Positions 1 to 5,204 of a stretch of DNA of 5,204 bases are shown here, one piece after another (within the stretch, counting starts at the first letter, position 1; each line of letters starts with the position of its first letter). The stretch is from the NCBI GenBank assembly GCA_002727735.1, contig PBXW01000039.1, positions 9,059-14,262 on the forward strand, in the 5' to 3' direction. The notes below the pieces were generated by a model that was given only the letters and a program-made list of their open reading frames with translations, was not told the origin of the DNA and made no database searches. This DNA is from Crocinitomicaceae bacterium (GTDB lineage: Bacteria; Bacteroidota; Bacteroidia; Flavobacteriales_D; Parvicellaceae). The position numbers were made by a program, and so were the translations under genes.

Positions 1-86
1 TCTTTTGGAGAAGAGATGGAGAAATCTGGGTCTTGTGCAAAGCTCAAAAAAGGAAGTAATATGAATATGAATACAAACTTTCTCAT
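1..86 (-). CDS. Secreted protein of the MoxR/DUF58 (Bat-type) operon, N-terminal 28 residues only
   Basis: Reading leftward from an ATG at 86-84, the frame stays open to the window edge and gives MRKFVFIFILLPFLSFAQ followed by DPDFSISSPK. This is a textbook Sec signal peptide: a short basic n-region (R2, K3), a hydrophobic core (residues 4-14) and a likely cleavage site after S-F-A at residue 17, leaving Q18 as the mature N-terminus. The ATG overlaps the TGA stop of the DUF58 gene in an ATGA arrangement, the usual sign of translational coupling, so the start is well placed. In Bacteroidota, MoxR-DUF58 pairs are commonly followed by a secreted or membrane protein and then vWA proteins (BatA/BatB) and TPR/BatD proteins. 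By position this should be that exported component, but too little is present to name a family. The gene is truncated by the window, not broken. Confidence 0.8.
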   Translation of the reverse strand, partial: MRKFVFIFILLPFLSFAQDPDFSISSPK

Positions 87-946
87 CTTTTTTTAAATAA
101 ATTCATTAATGGTTTTATGTATCCAGTTTGAATGTTTAGATTGGCATTATCTACTTTTGCTCTTTTGAAAATTTGAGAAGTATTGTGTTCAATAGCTAAT
201 GCATTTTGGTAATATTGCTCCCTTACTCTTTTGTTACTTGTATTAATCCAAATTTCTTTACCTGTTTCACTGTCCTTAAAAAGAGATAATCCAACATCTG
301 TTAAAATACGTTCTCTCTGATCAACAACTCGCAATGCAATGAGATCGTGTTTTTTAGAAGTTATCTTTAAAGCATCTTCATAATCCTTATTGATGAAGTC
401 TGAAATTAAAAAGGCTATTGATCTCTTTTTAATAAGATTGTTGAAGTTTTGAAGTACCTCACTAATATTAGTTTTGGTTGAAGAAGGTTTAAATTCAATT
501 AGCTCTCTTATTATTCTTAATATATGTTTTCTTCCTTTTTTTGGGGGAATATATAATTCGATTTTATCTGAGAATAATATCGCTCCAATTTTATCATTAT
601 TTTGAGTGGCAGAAAATGCTAAAACTGCTCCAATTTCAGCGATAAATTCTCTTTTTGAGACATGGTCCGTTCCAAACGATTTAGAACCTGAAATATCAAT
701 CAACAGCATAACTGTTAATTCTCTTTCTTCTTCAAACACTTTTACAAAGGGTTCGTTAAATCTTGCAGTAACATTCCAATCTATGGTGCGAATTTCATCT
801 CCAGGTATATAATTCCTAACTTCTGAAAAAGCCATACCTCTTCCCTTGAATGCGGAGTGGTATTCACCAGAGAAAACTTGCTTGGAAAGTCCCCTGGTTT
901 TTATCTCAATCTTTCGGACTTTTTTTAATAACTCGCTGGTTTCCAA
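83..946 (-). CDS. DUF58 domain protein (vWA-like), MoxR partner
   Basis: A 287-residue cytoplasmic protein of the DUF58 family, the usual partner of MoxR ATPases; its biochemical role is not firmly established (chaperone-like assembly or envelope stress functions are proposed). The family signature is at residues 35-62: GRGMAFSEVR, then the PGDEIRTIDW stretch with conserved G49-D50, R53 and D56-W57. A vWA-like metal-site motif DISGS is at 84-88, and a second acidic strand ISDF is at 181-184. I see no signal peptide or membrane segment, and the length is normal for the family. The start is unusual: the only reasonable one is TTG at 946-944, giving METSELLKKVRKIEIKTRGL, which looks like the normal N-terminus of Bacteroidetes homologues from memory. 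An in-frame TAA (the MoxR stop) lies just 9 nt upstream, and the next Met is residue 38, inside the domain. It is almost certainly co-transcribed with moxR, and its stop overlaps the start of the next gene. Confidence 0.93.
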   Translation of the reverse strand: METSELLKKVRKIEIKTRGLSKQVFSGEYHSAFKGRGMAFSEVRNYIPGDEIRTIDWNVTARFNEPFVKVFEEERELTVMLLIDISGSKSFGTDHVSKREFIAEIGAVLAFSATQNNDKIGAILFSDKIELYIPPKKGRKHILRIIRELIEFKPSSTKTNISEVLQNFNNLIKKRSIAFLISDFINKDYEDALKITSKKHDLIALRVVDQRERILTDVGLSLFKDSETGKEIWINTSNKRVREQYYQNALAIEHNTSQIFKRAKVDNANLNIQTGYIKPLMNLFKKR

Positions 947-955
947 ACTATTTGT

Positions 956-1978
956 TTAAGGTACTTCTACTGTGTTTAAAATGGTTGTAATTACGTCTTC
1001 TGTAGATACATTTTCTGCTTCTGCTTCATAGGATAAACCTATTCTATGACGAAGAACATCTTTACATACAGCTCTAACATCTTCTGGAATTACATATCCT
1101 CGTTTCTTTAAAAAAGCATAAGATTTTGCTGCATTGGCTAAGGAAATACTTGCTCTAGGTGAACCGCCAAATGAAATGTAGTGTTTCACTTTGTCTAATT
1201 GATAATATTCAGGTTCCCTAGTAGCATAAACTATGTCTACAATATATTTTTCAATTTTTTCATCCATGTAAATTTGTTTCACTACTTCTCTCGCGCGAAC
1301 AATTTGCTTAGGATCAACGACTTTATTTGGTTTTTCAAACCCAGCTGTAGAAACATTAGCTCTTACTATTAGTTTTTCTTCTTCTCTGTTAGGATAGGGC
1401 AGTACTACTTTTAGCATGAATCGATCTACTTGGGCTTCTGGAAGAGGATAGGTGCCCTCTTGTTCAATTGGATTTTGAGTAGCCATAACTAAAAAAGGTT
1501 CTGGTAATTGATAAGTTTGATCACCAATGGTAATTTGTCTTTCTTGCATTGCTTCAAGAAGTGCACTTTGAACCTTTGCTGGAGCTCTATTTATTTCATC
1601 AGCTAAAATAAAGTTAGAAAATAGAGGTCCTTTTTTTGAGATAAATTCTTCTTTTTTCTGATTGTAAATCATCGTCCCTAATAAATCGGCAGGCAGTAAA
1701 TCAGGTGTAAATTGAACTCTTTTAAAATCTACGTTTATAATATTAGACAGGGTGCTAATGGCTAAAGTTTTGGCAAGCCCTGGTACACCTTCTAATAATA
1801 TATGACCATTTGAAAGCAATCCAATTAACAGGCTTTCAATCATGTGTTGTTGACCTACAATTACTTTCTTAACTTCCATGTTAATAAGGTCAATAAAACC
1901 ACTTTCCTTTTGAATTAACTCATTAATCTCAGCTATATTGACATTATCTACTGACGTTGAATTTGTTTGTACTTCCAT
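956..1978 (-). CDS. MoxR-family AAA+ ATPase
   Basis: A 340-residue AAA+ ATPase of the MoxR family, thought to act as a chaperone-like remodelling enzyme on partner complexes such as vWA/DUF58 proteins. Motifs in order: N-terminal helix with IVGQQHMIESLL at 40-51; Walker A GVPGLAKT at 64-71 (K70, T71); the MoxR-typical FKRVQFTPDLLPADLLGT at 85-102; Walker B ILADEIN at 124-130 (D127, E128); NRAPAKVQSALLEAMQE at 130-146; sensor 1 ATQNP at 166-170; EGTYPLPEAQVDRF at 174-187, with R186 in the arginine-finger region; and sensor 2 GGSPRAS at 271-277 (R275) in the helical lid. All catalytic motifs are present and the length is normal. The ATG at 1978-1976 follows the A/T-rich TTTATAAA, as expected for Bacteroidota, with no Shine-Dalgarno. 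It is the first gene of the leftward operon, and its TAA stop is 9 nt before the DUF58 start and in the same frame. Confidence 0.96.
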   Translation of the reverse strand: MEVQTNSTSVDNVNIAEINELIQKESGFIDLINMEVKKVIVGQQHMIESLLIGLLSNGHILLEGVPGLAKTLAISTLSNIINVDFKRVQFTPDLLPADLLGTMIYNQKKEEFISKKGPLFSNFILADEINRAPAKVQSALLEAMQERQITIGDQTYQLPEPFLVMATQNPIEQEGTYPLPEAQVDRFMLKVVLPYPNREEEKLIVRANVSTAGFEKPNKVVDPKQIVRAREVVKQIYMDEKIEKYIVDIVYATREPEYYQLDKVKHYISFGGSPRASISLANAAKSYAFLKKRGYVIPEDVRAVCKDVLRHRIGLSYEAEAENVSTEDVITTILNTVEVP

Positions 1979-2107
1979 TTTATAAAACTTTGTTTAGGTA
2001 AAAATCATTAATCTTTTAATTTGTTAAACAACACTCCTGTTAATATATGTTAACTATTTTCCTAAAATTTCTTATTGAAAATTCCATTTGAAAATTACCT
2101 TTATCCA
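1979..2107. promoter_or_regulatory. Divergent intergenic region between moxR and the MazG-like gene
   Basis: This 129-nt, very A/T-rich gap separates two genes that point away from each other, so it must carry promoter activity for moxR (leftward) and probably for the pyrophosphohydrolase gene (rightward). For the rightward gene, a weak Bacteroidetes-like pair is visible: TTTG at 1989-1992 and TTAATTTG at 2016-2023, one mismatch from TAnnTTTG, 23 nt apart. I find no good TAnnTTTG on the minus strand for moxR. Two small inverted repeats are described separately. If the alternative TTG start at 2075 is used, the gap ends at 2074. I see no hairpin followed by a T-run and no riboswitch. Confidence 0.45.
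2021..2054. repeat. Two adjacent GTTAA-based inverted repeats, possible operator
   Basis: TTGTTAAACAA at 2021-2031 is a perfect inverted repeat (arms TTGTT/AACAA around one A). GTTAATATATGTTAAC at 2039-2054 is a second dyad with GTTAA/TTAAC outer arms, matching its own reverse complement at 14 of 16 positions. GTTAA begins at 2023, 2039 and 2049. The pair lies mid-way in the divergent gap, where a transcription factor could control one or both genes. In DNA this A/T-rich, short palindromes also arise by chance, so operator function is inference only. Confidence 0.3.
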
Positions 2108-2512
2108 ATGAAAGAAAATTTAACGCTAAGTAATTGTATTGAAGCAGTTGAGGAGTTTCATAATTCATTTGGAATATCCAATGCATACTCACCAGTTAAT
2201 TCAATAAGTGATTCAGACCTTAATCTTAGGTATAATCTTATGAAAGAGGAAAATGAAGAGTATTTACAAGCTGCAAAAGAAGGCGATTTGGTTGAAATTG
2301 CAGATGCACTTGGAGATATGCTTTATATCCTTTGTGGTACAATACTAAAACACGGACTACAAGATAAAATTGCCGATGTTTTTGTTGAGATTCAGAGAAG
2401 TAATATGAGTAAATTGGATAAAAATGGTAAACCAATATACAGAGAAGATGGTAAAGTAATGAAGTCTGAATTGTATTTTAAACCAGATATAAAAAGTATT
2501 TTAGAAAGCTAA
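2108..2512 (+). CDS. MazG-like / PRA-PH-type nucleoside triphosphate pyrophosphohydrolase
   Basis: A small all-alpha NTP pyrophosphohydrolase of the MazG/phosphoribosyl-ATP pyrophosphohydrolase superfamily, which hydrolyses (d)NTPs to the monophosphate and pyrophosphate using Mg2+. Counted from the ATG at 2108 (134 residues), the metal-binding motif EExxE is EENEE at 47-51, followed by the ExxD motif EIAD at 63-66 and D70. The C-terminal half has EIQRSNMSKL, KPIYREDGK and YFKPDI, typical of the stand-alone single-domain members. Natural substrate cannot be read from sequence; removal of non-canonical or excess dNTPs is the usual proposal. The frame is open further upstream to a TTG at 2075, which would add 11 residues (MKIPFENYLYP, 145 in all). 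I prefer the ATG because the added stretch lies outside the conserved region beginning IEAVEEFH, but TTG starts occur elsewhere in this window. It is monocistronic; its stop overlaps that of convergent ribH. Confidence 0.88.
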   Translation: MKENLTLSNCIEAVEEFHNSFGISNAYSPVNSISDSDLNLRYNLMKEENEEYLQAAKEGDLVEIADALGDMLYILCGTILKHGLQDKIADVFVEIQRSNMSKLDKNGKPIYREDGKVMKSELYFKPDIKSILES

Positions 2513-3024
2513 AATCCAATTTTACCTTTAGGTGTGTTGATCTCGTTTTTAAGGTTGATCATCTTAAGACAGGCCACTGTACATTCAACTCCTTTGTTGC
2601 CATGTTTTCCTCCAGATCTTTCAATTGATTGTTGTTTATTTTGGTCTGTTAAAACACAAAATGTTGCCGGTTTATTATAGCGCAATGAAACTTGCATTAT
2701 ACCATTAGTGGCACCTTCACATACGTAATCAAAATGTTTTGTTTCTCCTTGAATTACACAACCAACACAAATAACGCCATCTACAAGGCTGTTTTCAAAA
2801 AGATATTGTGCACCTAAGGGAAGTTCAAATGTTCCGGGCACGTTGTGAATATAAATATTGTCGGAGGATATATTGTTTATGGTAAGCGTTTCTTTTACAC
2901 CTGCTAAAAGCCTTGATGTTATATCATCATTCCATTCAGATACAACTACTCCAATTTTTATTTTTTCTGGATGGGTGAGGTTTACAGAAATATTATCTGA
3001 TAAGTTTTTACCAGCAGTAGCCAT
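2509..3024 (-). CDS. ribH: 6,7-dimethyl-8-ribityllumazine synthase
   Basis: Lumazine synthase condenses 5-amino-6-(D-ribitylamino)uracil with 3,4-dihydroxy-2-butanone 4-phosphate to give 6,7-dimethyl-8-ribityllumazine, the penultimate step of riboflavin synthesis in the cytoplasm. The 171-residue sequence shows every active-site block: VVSEWND at 27-33 with the stacking aromatic W31; PGTFELP at 63-69 with E67; GCVIQGETKHFDYVCEGAT at 88-106 with the catalytic histidine H97; and the phosphate-site region TDQNKQQSIERSG at 126-138 with R136, then HGNKG at 141-145 with K144. These sit at a constant +9 offset from the Bacillus enzyme residues as I recall them. The short N-terminal extension (about residues 1-20) is common. 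The ATG overlaps the stop of the upstream TPR gene by one base (TAATG), implying coupled translation. I see no FMN riboswitch ahead of the operon. The stop is TAG at 2511-2509. Confidence 0.97.
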   Translation of the reverse strand: MATAGKNLSDNISVNLTHPEKIKIGVVVSEWNDDITSRLLAGVKETLTINNISSDNIYIHNVPGTFELPLGAQYLFENSLVDGVICVGCVIQGETKHFDYVCEGATNGIMQVSLRYNKPATFCVLTDQNKQQSIERSGGKHGNKGVECTVACLKMINLKNEINTPKGKIGF

Positions 3025-3836
3025 TACTCTGCATTTTCTTTCTGAAACTGATAAACAGGTTTCCCCAACATTAAACTTTCCATGTATTTTTCTGCGTTAT
3101 TAGCAACACTAGATTGAGGATATTTTTGAACAACATCTCTATACAACCCAATAGCCATGTCATAGTCCTCTATAATTTCTAAACACAATGCTGCCTTCAT
3201 CAGGTATATGGGCGTTGTTAATTCATTATCTCTTCTGTTATAAGCTTTCTTGTAATAATCTAGTGCATCATTTACTGCACCAAGTTGTAAAAAAGCGTCT
3301 CCAATAGCTCCATATGTTACTGTTCCTAGCAATTCATCATCAAAATTGACTTTTTCTAAAGTTTTTATAGCTTCCTGATATTCTTTGTTGTTTAGATAAC
3401 TTATACCTAGATTATATAAAGCTATATCTCCACCTTGATATCCCTCAAAATCTTCACTTACTCTTTTAAAACCATCAAATAGACCTAATGAATCTCCATT
3501 TATGGCTTCATTCCAATTTTGTTCGTCAAAAGCTTTGTTTTCGGCTCTCCAGATTGCTTCTAAAGATTCTGTTTGTTTTGGAATTAAAATCTTGTTTACA
3601 TAAATATATTTGTAACCAACTATACTAACTAGCAATAAAAGAAGTGCAACTACAACAGCGTTTACTGGTTTTTTGTTAGCGAGGTAAAATTCATAAGTTT
3701 TTTCCCCAAGGATTTGTTCTAAATCAAATCTATCTGCAAATGAACTGTTTGATTGATCGTCAACAACTTGATTTTCATCATTGTTTTTAATCGCTGAATT
3801 TTCTTTTTGGGTAGATGTGTCTTTCTCTTCTGCCAT
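3024..3836 (-). CDS. Membrane-anchored tetratricopeptide repeat (TPR) protein
   Basis: A 270-residue protein with four visible parts: a polar, acidic, low-complexity N-terminus (residues 1-35, rich in E, N, D, S); a short amphipathic stretch (36-54); one transmembrane helix (about 58-79, VNAVVVALLLLLVSIVGYKY); and a TPR domain. K55-K56 just before the helix suggest an N-in topology with the TPR domain in the periplasm, as in YfgM-like proteins. TPR-like units are at about 136-165 (ALYNLGISYLNNKEYQEAI), 172-203 (GAIGDAFLQLGAVNDALDYY) and 208-241 (MKAALCLEIIEDYDMAIGLY). The role is probably protein-protein interaction at the inner membrane; no enzymatic motif is visible. It is the first gene of a two-gene operon with ribH, an arrangement I recall as common in Bacteroidota, but nothing in the protein links it to riboflavin. 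The start ATG follows an A-rich stretch and is unambiguous. Confidence 0.9.
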   Translation of the reverse strand: MAEEKDTSTQKENSAIKNNDENQVVDDQSNSSFADRFDLEQILGEKTYEFYLANKKPVNAVVVALLLLLVSIVGYKYIYVNKILIPKQTESLEAIWRAENKAFDEQNWNEAINGDSLGLFDGFKRVSEDFEGYQGGDIALYNLGISYLNNKEYQEAIKTLEKVNFDDELLGTVTYGAIGDAFLQLGAVNDALDYYKKAYNRRDNELTTPIYLMKAALCLEIIEDYDMAIGLYRDVVQKYPQSSVANNAEKYMESLMLGKPVYQFQKENAE

Positions 3837-3855
3837 TTTAATATTTATTGGTGTG

Positions 3856-3863
3856 CAAAAATA
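3856..3863 (-). promoter_or_regulatory. Candidate -7 element for the TPR-ribH operon
   Basis: On the minus strand positions 3863-3856 read TATTTTTG, an exact match to the Bacteroidetes -7 consensus TAnnTTTG, 19 nt upstream of the TPR ATG. That would place transcription start around 3848-3851 with a very short leader. No TTG is visible at the expected -33 position, where the sequence is instead a run of A/T, so the call is partial. The same 73-nt gap (3837-3909) must also serve recF on the plus strand; the best candidate there is TTCTTTTG at 3885-3892, one mismatch from consensus, with no clear -33. Confidence 0.35.
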
Positions 3864-3909
3864 GTTTTTTTTATAAATTATAGTTTCTTTTGAGTTCTAT
3901 TTTTATACC

Positions 3910-5004
3910 ATGTTTATTTCTGAATTAAGTTTAGTTAATTTTAAAAATATTAATCAGGCAGAATTTTCTTTCTCTCCATCTGTTAATTGCTTTTTAGGAA
4001 ACAATGGTCAAGGCAAGACTAACTTATTGGATGCCATCTATTATTTAAGTTATACAAAGAGTTTTTTTAATTCTATTGATAGCCAAAATGTTAATTTCAA
4101 TGAGAATTTTTTTGTTGTTCAAGGAAAAATTGAAGATAAAGATTCCACTTTTGACTTGTATTGTGGCATGAAGAAAGCGGAAAAGAAAGTTTTTAGAAAA
4201 AATAAAAAAGTATATAAGAAGTTAGCGGACCATATTGGAGTATTTCCCGTAGTTATGATTACACCCTATGATATTAATCTCATTTTAGAGGGTAGTGACA
4301 CTAGAAGAAAATTTTTAGATGGTTTAATATCTCAGTTCAATAAACAGTATTTAGCAGACTTACTTAGTTACAATAAATTGCTTAAGCAGCGAAACGCTAT
4401 GCTAAAGGATATTCGTTTTCAAAAATCCTATGATTTGTTAGAGGTATATGAAACCAGTATGGACGAAAAAGCAAGATTAATTCACAAAGTTAGAAAAGAT
4501 TTCATTGAAGAGTTCACTCCTTTATTTAACCAATTTTACAGAGATATTTCATCAAATTTAGAGCATGTTGATTTGTTGTACGACACTGATTTAAATGACC
4601 ATACATTAAGTGAATTATTTCAGTTAAATAGATCAAAAGATGAAAAATTAGGATACACTTCTGCAGGTATTCACAGGGAAGATTTGGTTTTTTCAATTGA
4701 AGGCCATCCCATTAAAAAATTTGGATCTCAAGGTCAACAAAAAACATATTTGATTGCACTTAAATTGGCTAAATACGAGTTTATAAGGCAACAGAAAAAG
4801 GTTAGTCCAGTACTGCTTCTTGATGATATTTTTGATAAATTAGATGACAACAGGGTAGGGTACATTTTAGATTTGATAAGGATGAATAAAGTAGGGCAAT
4901 GTTTTATTACTGATACAAGTGCAACTAAAGTTCCAAGCGTATTGTCTGATTTTAACGTCACGTTTAATCAATTTGAAATTGTTTCTGGCACTGTTAAATC
5001 ATAG
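3910..5004 (+). CDS. recF: DNA replication and repair protein RecF
   Basis: RecF is an SMC-like ABC ATPase that, with RecO and RecR, loads RecA at single-strand gaps and helps restart stalled forks. The 364-residue protein is of normal length and complete: N-terminal LSLVNFKNI at 7-15; Walker A GNNGQGKT at 30-37 (K36, T37); the family-typical PYDINLILEGSDTRRKFLDGL at 119-139; the central coiled-coil-like arm region at about 140-215; SAGIHREDL at 251-259; the ABC signature FGSQGQQKT at 271-279; Walker B VLLLDDIFDKLD at 301-312 (D305, D306), including the D-loop; and FITDTS at 332-337 in the H-loop position. The ATG at 3910 starts right at the conserved N-terminal strand, so the start is secure. 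It is divergent from the TPR-ribH operon and followed after 3 nt by a DUF721 gene, a common partner. The stop is TAG. Confidence 0.97.
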   Translation: MFISELSLVNFKNINQAEFSFSPSVNCFLGNNGQGKTNLLDAIYYLSYTKSFFNSIDSQNVNFNENFFVVQGKIEDKDSTFDLYCGMKKAEKKVFRKNKKVYKKLADHIGVFPVVMITPYDINLILEGSDTRRKFLDGLISQFNKQYLADLLSYNKLLKQRNAMLKDIRFQKSYDLLEVYETSMDEKARLIHKVRKDFIEEFTPLFNQFYRDISSNLEHVDLLYDTDLNDHTLSELFQLNRSKDEKLGYTSAGIHREDLVFSIEGHPIKKFGSQGQQKTYLIALKLAKYEFIRQQKKVSPVLLLDDIFDKLDDNRVGYILDLIRMNKVGQCFITDTSATKVPSVLSDFNVTFNQFEIVSGTVKS

Positions 5005-5007
5005 CTG

Positions 5008-5204
5008 TTGAAAAAAAGAAGCTCCAAAGAAGAAAAATTAGGTGATGTTGTGAATCAATTTATTCAGACTTCTGGTTTGTCCAAAAAATTCACTAATCAT
5101 CAAATTCAAGTTAATTTTGAGAAAATGATGGGGCCTTTTCTTATGAAGAAGGTGAAAAAGATTTTTGTTAAAGAGAATAAGTTGTATTTGAAGTTAGAAA
5201 GTGC
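5008..5204 (+). CDS. DUF721 (DciA-like) protein, N-terminal part
   Basis: The frame beginning at TTG 5008 is open to the window edge for 65 codons, starting MKKRSSKEEKLGDVVNQFIQ. The pattern is that of DUF721: a basic N-terminus, a helix of the LGDVVNQFIQTSGL type, then FEKMMGPFLMKKVKKIFVKENKLYLKLES (residues 38-65), where the W/F-x-x-x-x-G-x-x-x-x-x-T/K element and the 'I-x-V-K-x-x-x-L-Y-L' strands are typical. DUF721 includes DciA, which in many bacteria helps load the replicative helicase DnaB; in Bacteroidota the small members near recF are mostly uncharacterised, so the role is inferred. There is no ATG before codon 40. The in-frame TAG of recF is only one codon upstream, so the start must be TTG 5008 (or the less likely CTG 5005). 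Three nt separate it from recF, so it is surely co-transcribed. It is truncated by the window, not broken. Confidence 0.85.
   Translation, partial: MKKRSSKEEKLGDVVNQFIQTSGLSKKFTNHQIQVNFEKMMGPFLMKKVKKIFVKENKLYLKLES

Noticed and set aside
606..812. 68-residue plus-strand reading frame inside the DUF58 gene
   Set aside because: It is antisense to a strongly conserved coding region and has no family features; a shadow of the real gene.
83..1978. MoxR-DUF58 pair as a novel defence or signalling system
   Set aside because: All motifs and the order match the known Bacteroidetes MoxR-DUF58-Bat type module; nothing here suggests a new function.
2238..2435. 65-residue minus-strand reading frame opposite the MazG-like gene
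   Set aside because: Its Tyr/Gln/Leu-rich composition is what the reverse of this conserved gene gives; no start context or domain.
2858..3103. 81-residue plus-strand reading frame across the TPR-ribH junction
   Set aside because: It is antisense to two well-supported genes and has no recognisable features.
3864..3875. T8 run at 3865-3872 as a terminator
   Set aside because: There is no GC-rich hairpin before it on either strand, and it lies in a divergent gap where both genes begin.
3837..3909. Possible FMN riboswitch upstream of the TPR-ribH operon
   Set aside because: The gap is only 73 nt, nearly all A/T, and too short and unstructured for an RFN element.
4734..4961. 75-residue minus-strand reading frame opposite the recF 3' part
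   Set aside because: It runs antisense to the ABC signature and Walker B region; a shadow frame.

Overview
This 5.2 kb window is AT-rich (roughly one third G+C by eye) and looks like the chromosome of a Bacteroidota member, most likely a flavobacteria-type organism. The evidence is the protein families (a MoxR/DUF58 pair of the Bacteroidetes 'Bat' type, and a membrane-anchored TPR protein next to ribH), the absence of clear Shine-Dalgarno sequences, A/T-rich start regions, and one match to the Bacteroidetes -7 promoter element TAnnTTTG. All genes look intact and housekeeping-like. I see no mobile element, CRISPR array, tRNA, rRNA or riboswitch.

Layout. (1) Positions 1-1978, minus strand: a tightly packed operon reading right to left, MoxR-type AAA+ ATPase, then a DUF58 (vWA-like) protein, then the first 28 codons of a secreted protein that runs off the left edge. 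This is the start of the MoxR-DUF58-(Bat) module typical of Bacteroidota. (2) Positions 2108-2512, plus strand: a stand-alone MazG-like/PRA-PH-type nucleotide pyrophosphohydrolase, divergent from moxR and tail-to-tail with ribH with a 4-nt overlap. (3) Positions 2509-3836, minus strand: a two-gene operon, a TPR protein with one membrane anchor followed by lumazine synthase (ribH), overlapping by one base (TAATG). (4) Positions 3910-5204, plus strand: recF followed by a DUF721 (DciA-like) protein cut by the right edge. This is a DNA replication/repair pair.

The genes form four functional groups rather than one pathway: envelope/protein-complex remodelling (MoxR, DUF58, secreted partner), nucleotide-pool cleaning (MazG-like), riboflavin synthesis with an envelope TPR protein, and replication-fork maintenance (RecF, DUF721). 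Two divergent intergenic regions (1979-2107 and 3837-3909) should carry the promoters.

The points most worth a second look concern gene boundaries. Both the DUF58 gene and the DUF721 gene lack a usable ATG. Each appears to start at a TTG lying in the same reading frame as, and just 3 to 9 nt after, the stop codon of the gene before it. An unlisted partial gene with a clean signal peptide overlaps the DUF58 stop. I found no convincing previously undescribed system here.
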